Shown here: positions 1 through 8,226 of the stretch, one piece after another
Layout of the letters: every line of letters starts with the position of its first letter
How positions within the stretch are numbered: position 1 is the first letter of the stretch
NCBI RefSeq assembly: GCF_900129325.1
Contig: NZ_FQUP01000004.1
Span: 310,001 to 374,000, forward strand
DNA from: Kaistia soli DSM 19436
Lineage (GTDB): Bacteria; Pseudomonadota; Alphaproteobacteria; Rhizobiales; Kaistiaceae
Length of the DNA: 64,000 bases
Reading direction: 5' to 3'
The notes under the pieces: generated by a model
The model's input: only the letters and a program-made list of their open reading frames with translations
Told to the model about the DNA's origin: nothing
Database searches by the model: none
Position numbers and translations under genes: made by a program

Positions 1-102
1 GGCTCCGTGGTGGCCATTCGCTTCGGCCGTCAGGGCGAGGCGATGCCGCTGGCGACCCTTGCCGCGCCGCGGGTCGTTGTCCCGTTGCGCGCCACGGGCT
101 GA
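1..102 (+). CDS. C-terminal fragment of an unidentified protein
   Basis: The first 33 codons form an open frame that enters from outside the window and stops with TGA at 100-102. The visible residues alternate hydrophobic and polar and end in PLRATG, which could be a beta-rich C-terminus. No motif is recognisable, and the rest of the gene lies upstream, so no function is assigned. Base composition matches the neighbourhood. It reads on the plus strand, so it is not part of the minus-strand trehalose operon. Confidence 0.45.
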   Translation, partial: GSVVAIRFGRQGEAMPLATLAAPRVVVPLRATG

Positions 103-259
103 CGCCTTGGCGAATGGTCTGATAGGCGACGCTTCCCCCGTTTGGGCATTGCTGTAGGATGCACCCGTCCCGCACCAGTTTGATTGGGGACGTACCACGC
201 CCTATGTGGCATGCGACAACAATCTACGCGCGGATCCTTCCGCCTGAGCGAGGCTGAAG

Positions 260-607
260 ATGCGGCTGCTGGTCTGCGAGGACGACTTCCTGATCCTGAT
301 GAACACGGCCGAGATGTTGCGCGAGCTCGGACACGAGGTCGAGGAAGCGGCCGATGGCCGCTCCGCGCTGGCCGCTCTGGCAGACGATGCCTTCGACGTC
401 CTCTTGACCGATGTCGGCCTGCCCGACATGAACGGCGTCGAACTCGCGCACCGAGTCCGCGCCACAACCCCGGACCTGCCGATCATCTTTGCCTCGGGCC
501 TCGGCGACGTCGAGGGATTTGGCGACGATGCCTCTGTCGCCTTCGTGCAGAAGCCCTATACGATGCCGGCGCTGGAAATGGCCCTCGCTGCAGTCACCCG
601 GCGCTAG
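260..607 (+). CDS. Single-domain response regulator (CheY-like receiver)
   Basis: This 115-residue protein is a stand-alone receiver domain with no output domain. The acidic pocket is D8-D9, the phosphoacceptor is D51 (LLTDVGLPDMNG), the switch Ser is S79 (FASG), and the conserved Lys is K98 (QKPY). Such proteins relay phosphate from a hybrid or orphan histidine kinase. A GAGG ribosome-binding site sits about 6 nt before the ATG. No kinase gene is nearby, so its partner is unknown. Its stop lies 21 bp from the end of the convergent treZ. Confidence 0.9.
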   Translation: MRLLVCEDDFLILMNTAEMLRELGHEVEEAADGRSALAALADDAFDVLLTDVGLPDMNGVELAHRVRATTPDLPIIFASGLGDVEGFGDDASVAFVQKPYTMPALEMALAAVTRR

Positions 608-628
608 GTCCTCTCCGAACGCCTGCGG

Positions 629-2596
629 TCACGCCTCGGCAGGCAGAACTGCGATCGCCGCCGACCACGGGCCGAGCACCATCCGCTCGCCTTCGCGCCG
701 GTGTATTCCCGTCGTTGCCATCGGCGCGAAGGCCGGCACTTCGATCGAGCCCTCGTCCGGCGCGGCATTCATCACCATCACAAGCCTTCCGCCGGCGTAG
801 GTCCAGGAGACGGCCACGACCCGGCCGTCCTGATGCGCCTCTGCGCCCTGATAAGGCGCATCGGTCAACGGCCACAGATGCTCCCGGCGCAGCCGCGCCA
901 GTTCGCGGAACCGGTCCAGCGCTTCCGCCCGCTCCGGAGCGGCAAATTCGTTCCAGTCGAGCTTCGCCATCGCCATGGTCTCCGGCGCCATGGGGTCGGG
1001 CACCAGTTCGTCAGCATGGTCGGATTCAAAGAACTCCTTCGCCTGCTGCGCCCGCCCCTCCCGGATCTCGGCGCTAAATTCTCCCTTGAGATCGCCGAAG
1101 AAGGGGAACGGCGCGCGGATATGCGCCTCCTCTCCCATGAAGAACATCGGAATCTGCGGCGACAGCATGATCACGAAATGCAGGAAATCGAGCCGCTCCG
1201 CATCGAGATCCTCGGCAAGCCGCCGCCCGTCTGGCTGGTTGCCGATCTGATCGTGGTTCTGGATGAAGGACACGAAAGCCGAGGGCGGCAGATGCGCCGA
1301 CGGCTCGCCGCGCTCGATATCGCCGCGCCGCGGTACGGCTTCTCCCTGATAGGCGAAACCTTCGGCCAGCACCCGCCGCGCCTTCTCCACGGTCTCGTCT
1401 GCGAAGTCGCGGTAATAGCCGCTCCGCTGGTCGGTCGCGATCACATGCAGGACATGATGGATGTCATCGTTCCACTGCGCGTCAAAATAACGGGGGCGAC
1501 CCGACGCATCTCGTTCGAGCCAACTGGCTTCATTGTCGAGATTCTCAAGAATCAGCATCGCGTTCGGCTTGATGGCGCGCGCCATCGCCGCCATCTCGCG
1601 CTTCATCTGCTGAGCGCCCGACGTGCCGAACTCATGCACCGCGTCGAAGCGGAGCCCGTCCATGTCGTAATCCTCGATCCACATGCGGACATTCTCAAGG
1701 AAGAACAGGCGGACCAGGGGATCGGCAAAATTGAGCCCGGCGCCCCAAGGCGTATGGACGTTTTCGTCGAAGAACGGCGCTGCGTAGAGGGGGAGATAGT
1801 TATCGACCGGGCCGAAATGATTGTAGACGACGTCCAGGATCACCGCGAGCCCATGCGCATGGGCAGCATCGACCAACGCCCGCAGGTCTTCCGGAGTGCC
1901 ATAGCTCCGCTCCGGCGCGAAAACCAATACGCCGTCATAGCCCCAATTGTGCGAGCCCGGAAAATCGCCGAGCGGCATCAGTTCGATCGCGGTATAGCCG
2001 GCATCGGCGAAATGCCCGATCCGTTGCGCGAGCCCCTTAAACGTCCCCTCGGGGGTTGCGGTGCCGACATGCAGCTCGGCGATCACCGCCTGATGCCAGG
2101 GCCGGATTGTGCGCTCGCTCGCCAAGCCGAGCGGACCACGCACGACACTCCATCCACCGGTATCGTCAGCCTGGCCGCGCGAGGCCGGATCGGGGACGTC
2201 GATCCCCTTGACGCGGTAGCGATAAAGCGTGCCGGGGCCGGCGCCCGGAACATCAAGGCTGTACCAGCCATCGTCACCGGCCTGCATCGGGGTGGGGGCG
2301 CGATCGACTAGCAGAACCTCAACCTGATCTGCCGAGGGTGCGTAAAGCCGGAATCGAACGCCACCCTCGATCAATTCGGGACCGAAACGATAATGGGAGA
2401 TGCGGTCGAACGACAACGGACCGTGCTCGTACTCTTCCGGCCCGGATCCGACGCGATCGCCGCGCGTCTCATCGGCGATGGCGAGGCTGGACCGCAGGAT
2501 CGCCGGGTCTCCCGTGGGCGGCTGCCCTTCGACGAGAGAGTCGATGAGGGCGTGCCCGCCTTCGGGCCTGTTATCGGTTCTGTCCTGCATGGTCAT
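629..2596 (-). CDS. treZ: Malto-oligosyltrehalose trehalohydrolase TreZ
   Basis: TreZ is a GH13 enzyme that hydrolyses maltooligosyl trehalose to free trehalose, the second step of the TreY-TreZ route from glycogen or maltodextrin. An N-terminal beta-sandwich (about residues 65-150) precedes the TIM barrel. GLRFDAVHE carries the nucleophile (about D318), LILENLDNE the acid/base Glu (about E351), and QNHDQIGN a third conserved site. The start used (655 aa) has AGGAGA 5 nt upstream; an upstream in-frame ATG at 2620 would sit before this site and is less likely. The roughly 60-residue N-terminal extension looks disordered. It is the last gene of a minus-strand operon after treY and DUF2934. Confidence 0.93.
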   Translation of the reverse strand: MTMQDRTDNRPEGGHALIDSLVEGQPPTGDPAILRSSLAIADETRGDRVGSGPEEYEHGPLSFDRISHYRFGPELIEGGVRFRLYAPSADQVEVLLVDRAPTPMQAGDDGWYSLDVPGAGPGTLYRYRVKGIDVPDPASRGQADDTGGWSVVRGPLGLASERTIRPWHQAVIAELHVGTATPEGTFKGLAQRIGHFADAGYTAIELMPLGDFPGSHNWGYDGVLVFAPERSYGTPEDLRALVDAAHAHGLAVILDVVYNHFGPVDNYLPLYAAPFFDENVHTPWGAGLNFADPLVRLFFLENVRMWIEDYDMDGLRFDAVHEFGTSGAQQMKREMAAMARAIKPNAMLILENLDNEASWLERDASGRPRYFDAQWNDDIHHVLHVIATDQRSGYYRDFADETVEKARRVLAEGFAYQGEAVPRRGDIERGEPSAHLPPSAFVSFIQNHDQIGNQPDGRRLAEDLDAERLDFLHFVIMLSPQIPMFFMGEEAHIRAPFPFFGDLKGEFSAEIREGRAQQAKEFFESDHADELVPDPMAPETMAMAKLDWNEFAAPERAEALDRFRELARLRREHLWPLTDAPYQGAEAHQDGRVVAVSWTYAGGRLVMVMNAAPDEGSIEVPAFAPMATTGIHRREGERMVLGPWSAAIAVLPAEA

Positions 2597-2616
2597 GGTC
2601 GTCTCCTGAAAATGGG

Positions 2617-2805
2617 TCAACTGGGTGCGTCGGACTCCTCCGTCGGCAGCGCCCGGCCAAAATCGCGCTCCGCCGAATGACGGCGGCGCAGGCTTTCAAT
2701 GGCTCTGAACCAGTGGTCGTAGCCGTGCGACCAAAGCGGGCGCCCCTCGGCTTCCCAGAGCAAAAACGCCTCGCGGCGGATGTCCTCATCGCTGAATTCG
2801 GTCAT
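2617..2805 (-). CDS. DUF2934 small protein
   Basis: This 62-residue acidic protein has the DUF2934 pattern: an initial DEDIRREAFLLWE helix, a GRP turn, then an HWFRAIE helix. The family is common in proteobacteria, often beside glycogen or trehalose genes, and has no established biochemical role that I know of. It lies between treY and treZ, 54 bp after treY and 20 bp before treZ. Its start region (GGGAG, ACGAC spacer, ATG) is nearly the same as that of treZ, suggesting co-translation. A link to trehalose metabolism is inferred only from position. Confidence 0.8.
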   Translation of the reverse strand: MTEFSDEDIRREAFLLWEAEGRPLWSHGYDHWFRAIESLRRRHSAERDFGRALPTEESDAPS

Positions 2806-2859
2806 GTCGTCTCCCAGCGCTTGGCTGGCCTGTCGCCAGTGGCGGGGATCAACTCAGGG

Positions 2860-5463
2860 TCACGGGCGAGGTTCCGTGGCGCCGCCTTCGATCGCCCTCG
2901 TCAGGACGAGCACCGGTACGGTTGTGTCGATAAGGACGCGGCCGCCTTGAACAGCCGTCTCGCTGTCGCCGCCCATGGGATTTCGCCAGGAGCCATTGAG
3001 CTGATGATCGTTGAACACGACACTCTCGGATGCCATCGCCTCAGGCGTCAGCGGCACGGCGACGACGAGTTCCGCGGCGGAGCCGCGCCGGCTGAAGGCA
3101 AACCAGCCGTCGGAGACGCGTTCCGCCTGGTAGGGCGATGCGAAGATGTCGGGATTGCGCGCACGCAACGCGAGCAGGCTGCGTGTTGCGCTGAGCTTCG
3201 CGGCTCGCTCCTCGTCCTCCGCCATAGGAGGGACGGCCGAAACTGGCGAGGACAGCAGCGCCTCGCGACGCTCCCATGAGACAGGACGCCGATTGTCGGG
3301 ATCGACAAGGCTGAAATCAGCGAGTTCCGTCCCGCGATAGATGTCCGGAATGCCGGGCAGCGTCAGTTGCAGCAGGGTCTGCGACAGGCTGTTCGTTGCA
3401 GCGATAGGGGCGGTTTCCGCGAGGAAAGCCTCGAGCTCTGCGCGGAACGGCGCGCCCTCGCTGCCTGCGATCAGCAGCGCGACGAAGTCGTGCAGCGCAG
3501 CCTCATAGGTCTCGTCCGGATCGGTCCAGCCGCTATGCCGCTTTGCCTCGCGCATCGCCTTCTCGAAATAGCCGCGGGCCCGGTCGACCGGCAGCGGCCA
3601 GGCCGCGAACAGCGTCTGATAGATGAACCAGAGATCAAGGTCGTCCGGCCCGGCTTCAGCCTTCAAGTCTGCATGCTGCGCTTCCCAGCCCTCGACGAGT
3701 CGAATCCAGCGCTCAGGGAAATGCGAGAGAAGATTAAGGCGCGCCCGCGTATCGGCGCCGCGCTTGGTGTCATGCGTCGCAAGCGGCGTCAGACCCCTCG
3801 GCCCAAAGGCGGCGAAGGCTGCATGAAGCTCGTCGTCGCTCCGCGGCGGCGCCACGAGATCGGAGCCGACCTCGTTCACCGAGGCGAGCGCGACGCTCCG
3901 ATAGAGTTCAGTATCCTCGAACCCTTTTGCCATCGCGGGCCCGGAAAGTTGCTGGAACAAGCGGCGGAAGCGTGCGGCGTCGAGCCCGGGCGCCCGGAGT
4001 GCGGCTTCGACGAGGCGCACCAGGACCGGAGCCACGCCGGGCGCATCGCGTTTGGCCCGCGCCTCGGCCTCGCGCCAGAGCGCGTCGTCTTCAGGCGAAG
4101 CAGGCAGACCGACGAGATAGGACCGATAGACCGGAAACGCCGAGAGCAGCGCCACGACCGCCGCTTCGAGGACACTGGCAACCGGAGCGTCGTCCCCGAG
4201 CATCGCGGCAGCGCTTTCAAGGAGACGCGCAAGCTCCGGCTTGAAACTCTTCTCGACGACCTCGGTCTTTGCAGCTGCAATCCGTGCGAGGGGGCTGCCG
4301 GAAAGCCAGCCGCGCGCCTCGAGATAGGATTGAAATGCCGTGCGGCCGTTCGCCGAGACGAAGGCCTCGTTGATGAGATTGAGCCGCTCGTAACCAGTAG
4401 TTCCGTCGATGGGCCATGGCCGCAGGGCCTCGTCGTGGCCGAGGATCTTCTCGATGAGAATCAATGCCTCGGGGCCCGTGGCCTCGCGCAGCTGGACGCA
4501 ATAGGCAGCGGGATCGGCGAGACCATCAACGTGATCGACGCGAAGGCCTTGCACCAGCCCTTCGCGCAGCAGCGCCAGCGGCAGGCAGTGAACGATCTCG
4601 AACACCGTCTCATCCTCGATGCAGACGCCGAGAAGGTGAGAGACCTCGAAGAAGCGCCGATAGTTGAGCGATTCCGTCTGCCGCCAGGGCACGGCCTGCC
4701 AATGCTGCTCGGCATGCACAGCATTGAGATCAGCCTTGTCGAGGGCGCGCTCGAACGAATCCGACATTGCAGCCGCGGCGGCCCTCAGCGCCACGCGCGC
4801 CGTATCGATCGCCTCTGGATCGGCCTTGCCACGGTCGACAACTCGCCAGGCCAACGCAGCCTCCATCGCGCCGACCCTGTCGAGCAGAGCGGCTATCGAC
4901 CGGGGGCGCAGCGGAACGGCGTTGCCAGCAACGATGGCGGTGACGCGGCCCGCGGCCTCGTCATAGGCAAGCTTCTCGATCGCCGCAGCGTCATCGCCGA
5001 GCCATGGCAGCGCGATCCGGCGGGAAAAATCGATATCGAAGATCGGTGCAGACACGGCATCGGCGCCGAATTCGAGCACGTCGATCCAGTAGGGGTTGGC
5101 ACCGTCCGCGGCCATGTGGTTCGGCACGATGTCGAGGATGATGCCGATACCGTTCGCGGCGAGGGTCGCCGCCATGCTGCGAAACCCGGCCTCACCGCCA
5201 AGTTCATCGCTGATCTCAGTCGGATCCACCATGTCATAGCCATGCGCCGAACCGGCGCGGGCGCGGAAAATCGGCGAAGCATAAAGATGGCTGATGCCGA
5301 GCGCGGAAAAATAGGGCGACAGGCGCTCAGCGTCTTCGAAGGTGAATTCCGCATTGAACTGGACACGATAGGTCGCCCTGACCAGCCCGAGAGGCGAGGC
5401 AAAGTCCGGCCCGGCATTGGCCGCGCCGTCCACCGGCCGAGCCCCTTCCATCCTTGACGTCAT
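2860..5463 (-). CDS. treY: Malto-oligosyltrehalose synthase TreY
   Basis: TreY is a GH13 intramolecular transglycosylase that converts the reducing-end alpha-1,4 bond of a maltodextrin into an alpha,alpha-1,1 bond. Family motifs are visible: ATYRVQF near the N-terminus, HLYASPIFRARAGSAHGYD, LDIVPNHMA, GLRVDHVDGLADP with the nucleophile Asp, LIEKILG with the acid/base Glu, and ATHDTKRGADTRARL. The start used gives 867 aa and has AGCGAGGG about 8 nt upstream; a longer frame to 5610 would add 49 atypical residues and overlap the divergent promoter. It is first in the treY-DUF2934-treZ operon. No debranching gene (treX) is visible. Confidence 0.93.
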   Translation of the reverse strand: MTSRMEGARPVDGAANAGPDFASPLGLVRATYRVQFNAEFTFEDAERLSPYFSALGISHLYASPIFRARAGSAHGYDMVDPTEISDELGGEAGFRSMAATLAANGIGIILDIVPNHMAADGANPYWIDVLEFGADAVSAPIFDIDFSRRIALPWLGDDAAAIEKLAYDEAAGRVTAIVAGNAVPLRPRSIAALLDRVGAMEAALAWRVVDRGKADPEAIDTARVALRAAAAAMSDSFERALDKADLNAVHAEQHWQAVPWRQTESLNYRRFFEVSHLLGVCIEDETVFEIVHCLPLALLREGLVQGLRVDHVDGLADPAAYCVQLREATGPEALILIEKILGHDEALRPWPIDGTTGYERLNLINEAFVSANGRTAFQSYLEARGWLSGSPLARIAAAKTEVVEKSFKPELARLLESAAAMLGDDAPVASVLEAAVVALLSAFPVYRSYLVGLPASPEDDALWREAEARAKRDAPGVAPVLVRLVEAALRAPGLDAARFRRLFQQLSGPAMAKGFEDTELYRSVALASVNEVGSDLVAPPRSDDELHAAFAAFGPRGLTPLATHDTKRGADTRARLNLLSHFPERWIRLVEGWEAQHADLKAEAGPDDLDLWFIYQTLFAAWPLPVDRARGYFEKAMREAKRHSGWTDPDETYEAALHDFVALLIAGSEGAPFRAELEAFLAETAPIAATNSLSQTLLQLTLPGIPDIYRGTELADFSLVDPDNRRPVSWERREALLSSPVSAVPPMAEDEERAAKLSATRSLLALRARNPDIFASPYQAERVSDGWFAFSRRGSAAELVVAVPLTPEAMASESVVFNDHQLNGSWRNPMGGDSETAVQGGRVLIDTTVPVLVLTRAIEGGATEPRP

Positions 5464-5565
5464 GAAATCCCTCGCTGATTGCACCCTCCCAACAGACGCG
5501 CGCGCCGTCAGTTCCCCTTTGGCGCCGGCAATCCCGAGGCCCAGGGTTTTGCACAGGCGATGGGC

Positions 5566-5594
5566 TTGACAATTAACTGGGCAAAAGATGGAAT
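5566..5594 (+). promoter_or_regulatory. Candidate sigma-70-type promoter for the BMP importer operon
   Basis: A perfect TTGACA (5566-5571) is followed after 17 bp by TGGAAT (5589-5594), which matches 4 of 6 bases of the -10 consensus. A start site near 5602 would give a leader of about 60 nt to the ATG at 5661. The element lies between the divergent treY and the binding-protein gene. No experimental support is available. Confidence 0.4.
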
Positions 5595-5660
5595 TTGACC
5601 GCTCAGACAAAAGACCGGCGCCATGCCGGTGCGCCCAGCGCGCTCCAGAGGGGAACAGTC

Positions 5661-6644
5661 ATGTCCACCACGATCTCACGGCGCCGCTTCCTGTTTGCCT
5701 CGGCCGCCGGCACGCTCGCTCTCGCCGCTCCTCGCGCCTCCTTTGCCGCGGAGAAGCTGAAGGTTGCCGGCATCCACGCCTCGCCGGTAGAGAACGCCTG
5801 GAATTCGCGCCTGCACGAGGCGCTTCAGGCCGCTGCCAAGGATGGCGTGATCGAATACACCTTCTCGGAAGGCGTTTCCGGCACCGACTATCCGCGCGCG
5901 ATGCGCGAATATGCCGAGGCCGGCAACAAGCTGATCGTCGGCGAATCCTATGCCGTCGAAACGGAAGCGCGCCAGGTCGCGGCCGATTATCCCGGCACCG
6001 CCTTCCTGATGGGCTCGTCAGGCGGTCCGGCGGGCGACAATTTCGGCACGTTCGGCACCTGGAACCACGAGGCCGCCTATCTCGCCGGCATGCTCGCGGC
6101 GCCGATGTCGAAGACCGGCACCTTCGGCGCGGTCGGCGCCATCCCGATCCCCGAGGTCAACATTCTCATCAACGCCTTCCGCTCCGGCGTGAAGGAAGTG
6201 CGCCCCGATGCGAAATTCCTGGTCGGCTTTATCGGCACCTTCTTCGATCCGCCCAAGGCCCGCGAATCCGGCCTCGCGCAGATCGATGCCGGCGCCGACA
6301 TCCTGTTCGGCGAGCGCATCGGCACCGCCGACGCTGCCAAGGAGAAGGGCATCAAGTCGGTTGGCTCGCTGATCGACTACACGCCGCGCTATCCCGAAAC
6401 CGTCTTCGCGAATGCGATGTGGTATTTCCGGCCGATCCTCGACGCCGCCATCAAGGACACGCAGGCCGGCGCCAAGACCGGCAAGGATTACAGCCCGTTC
6501 TCCTACATGAAGGAAGGCGGCAACGACATCGTCTTCACTGAGAGCATGGTGATCAAGGATTCGGTCCCGGCGATGGAAGCCAAGCGCAAGGCGATCAAGG
6601 ACGGCACCTTCACCGTACCCGTCGATCCAGCCGAGCCGACCTGA
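5661..6644 (+). CDS. BMP-family ABC transporter substrate-binding protein
   Basis: This 327-residue exported protein starts with a Tat-type signal (SRRRFLFAS, then a hydrophobic stretch ending in SFAAE). The mature part (KLKVAGIHASPVENAWN) matches the BMP/Med family, which binds purine nucleosides and other heterocycles for CUT2-like ABC importers. The ATG at 5661 is chosen because AGAGGGG lies about 7 nt upstream and the signal peptide begins there. It heads an operon with an amidase, a double ATPase, two permeases and a flavin monooxygenase. The ligand cannot be read from sequence; a nitrogenous compound is likely from the context. Confidence 0.88.
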   Translation: MSTTISRRRFLFASAAGTLALAAPRASFAAEKLKVAGIHASPVENAWNSRLHEALQAAAKDGVIEYTFSEGVSGTDYPRAMREYAEAGNKLIVGESYAVETEARQVAADYPGTAFLMGSSGGPAGDNFGTFGTWNHEAAYLAGMLAAPMSKTGTFGAVGAIPIPEVNILINAFRSGVKEVRPDAKFLVGFIGTFFDPPKARESGLAQIDAGADILFGERIGTADAAKEKGIKSVGSLIDYTPRYPETVFANAMWYFRPILDAAIKDTQAGAKTGKDYSPFSYMKEGGNDIVFTESMVIKDSVPAMEAKRKAIKDGTFTVPVDPAEPT

Positions 6645-6658
6645 GGATGTGACCACAC

Positions 6659-6764
6659 TGTCATTGCCGGGGCTCGATCCGGCAATCCAGTCTTGCGTCC
6701 ATCGGCGGCGTTCAGACCGAGCCTCAAAAAGGCTGGATTGCCGGATCGAGCCCCGGCAATGACA
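6659..6764. repeat. Perfect 32-bp inverted repeat (REP-like palindromic element)
   Basis: The arms 6659-6690 and 6733-6764 are exact reverse complements over 32 bp and enclose a 42-nt loop. The arm core contains GGGGCTCGATCCGGCAAT. The element fills the gap between the binding-protein gene and the amidase gene. From memory, similar GC-rich arms recur as dispersed intergenic palindromes in Rhizobiales genomes; only this copy is seen here. It could act as an mRNA-stabilising or partial termination hairpin that lowers expression of the downstream genes relative to the binding protein. Confidence 0.9.
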
Positions 6765-6771
6765 TCCTTAA

Positions 6772-8226
6772 ATGCATGGAACGCCAGCCGTGACAGAATC
6801 GTCTGAACCCGCCGACGGCGCCGCGCTCGCGGATGCGATCCGCACAGGCGCCACCACAGCGGGAGCCGCCATGGATGAAGCGCTCGACCGTCAAGTCGAG
6901 CTGCAGTCGCTGGGCGCGATCTCGTTTCTCGCGGCTGATCTTGGACGCGAGGGTGCCGCCGCCATCGACGCCGGCCTGAAACGACGGCCGAAATATTTCC
7001 GCCTGAAGCCGTTCACCGGCGTCCCGTTTCTCATGAAAGACCTCGGCGCCGCGGCGGCAGGACTGCCGGTCGTCTGCGCCTCCGCAGCGCTGCCTTCGAT
7101 CCCGCCGGCAGAGGACGCGGAGCTCGCGCGCCGCTTCAAGGCCGGCGGCCTCGTGCCCTTCGGCGTCACCACCGTGCCCGAATTCGGCCTCTCGCTGTCG
7201 AGCGAGCCGGCCATCGGCCCGGTCGCGCGCAATCCGCTCGATCCGGCGCTGACGCCCGGCGGCTCGTCGGGCGGCGCGGCAGCCGCGGTCGCGGCCGGCA
7301 TCGTCGCGCTCGCCCACGCCACCGATGCAGGCGGTTCGACGCGCGTCCCGGCCGCGTGCTGCGGCCTCGTCGGCCTCAAGCCGACACGCGGCGCCATGCC
7401 CGGCGGCCCGGATTTCGGCAATCATATCGGCGGCATCGCAGCCGAACTCGTCGTCTCCAGGTCACTTAGAGACACCGCGCTCGCGCTGGAGCATTTCTCC
7501 GGCAGCGGCGAAGGCTATTTCCCCGATCCCGATCTCGATCTGCCGCTCTCCGGGCGGCTCGACGAAGCCGTGACGCCCTTGCGGATCGGCATCGTCCTCG
7601 ATGTCGCCGAGGGCCGAGCGATCGAGCCAGCACGCCGCGAGGCTGTCGCGCATGCCGGCGAGGTGCTTGGCCGCGCCGGCCACACGCTCGTCACACTCGA
7701 TCCCGCCCGCCTGGCGCCCCTTCTCGCCGATTCCGAGATGGTCTTCGACCGGATCATCTGCACCAATCTCGCCCGCAACATGCCCGACCTTTCGAAGGTC
7801 GAGCGGCTCACCGCCGCCGTGGCGCGGCGCGGGCTTGCGATGACCGCTCGCGATTATCAGGCAGCGGAGTCGACTGCCGTGCGCGTGGCGCATGCGCTGT
7901 GGCGGCTGTTCGACGAAGTCGACATCGTGCTGACGCCGATGCTGTCGGGACCGCCACTGCCGATCGGCGCCTTCCCCTTCGATCACGACGATGTCGAACT
8001 GCAATGGCGGCGGATGAGCGATTTCGCGCCCTATGCGATGCTCGCCAATGTCGCGGGGACGCCTGCGCTCTCCCTGCCCCATGGCACCGACGGCGCAGGG
8101 CTGTCGCTGCCCATCCAGTTGATCGGGCCGATGGCGAGCGACGGGCTGCTGCTCCGCCTCGCCCGCGTCCTGCAACGGGCCGTGCCCTGGTCCTATCGCA
8201 CGACCATCGCGGGTCTTCCCTCGTGA
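6772..8226 (+). CDS. Amidase (amidase-signature family)
   Basis: The 484-residue protein has the Ser-cisSer-Lys triad of the amidase-signature family: K89 in FLMKDLG, the GGSSGG loop at 163-168, and nucleophile S188 in DAGGSTRVPA. The family hydrolyses carboxamides to acids and ammonia; the substrate here is unknown. The start at 6772 directly follows the palindrome; an in-frame GTG at 6790 is an alternative and neither has a strong ribosome-binding site. The stop overlaps the GTG of the ATPase gene (GTGA). Its place inside an importer operon suggests that it deaminates the imported compound. Confidence 0.9.
   Translation: MHGTPAVTESSEPADGAALADAIRTGATTAGAAMDEALDRQVELQSLGAISFLAADLGREGAAAIDAGLKRRPKYFRLKPFTGVPFLMKDLGAAAAGLPVVCASAALPSIPPAEDAELARRFKAGGLVPFGVTTVPEFGLSLSSEPAIGPVARNPLDPALTPGGSSGGAAAAVAAGIVALAHATDAGGSTRVPAACCGLVGLKPTRGAMPGGPDFGNHIGGIAAELVVSRSLRDTALALEHFSGSGEGYFPDPDLDLPLSGRLDEAVTPLRIGIVLDVAEGRAIEPARREAVAHAGEVLGRAGHTLVTLDPARLAPLLADSEMVFDRIICTNLARNMPDLSKVERLTAAVARRGLAMTARDYQAAESTAVRVAHALWRLFDEVDIVLTPMLSGPPLPIGAFPFDHDDVELQWRRMSDFAPYAMLANVAGTPALSLPHGTDGAGLSLPIQLIGPMASDGLLLRLARVLQRAVPWSYRTTIAGLPS

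Noticed and set aside
701-2311. Long open frame on the plus strand across treZ
   Set aside because: It is antisense to treZ, has no motif or ribosome-binding site, and is the usual shadow in high-GC coding DNA.
3367-5457. Long open frame on the plus strand across treY
   Set aside because: Antisense shadow; the minus-strand treY reading has all the GH13 motifs.
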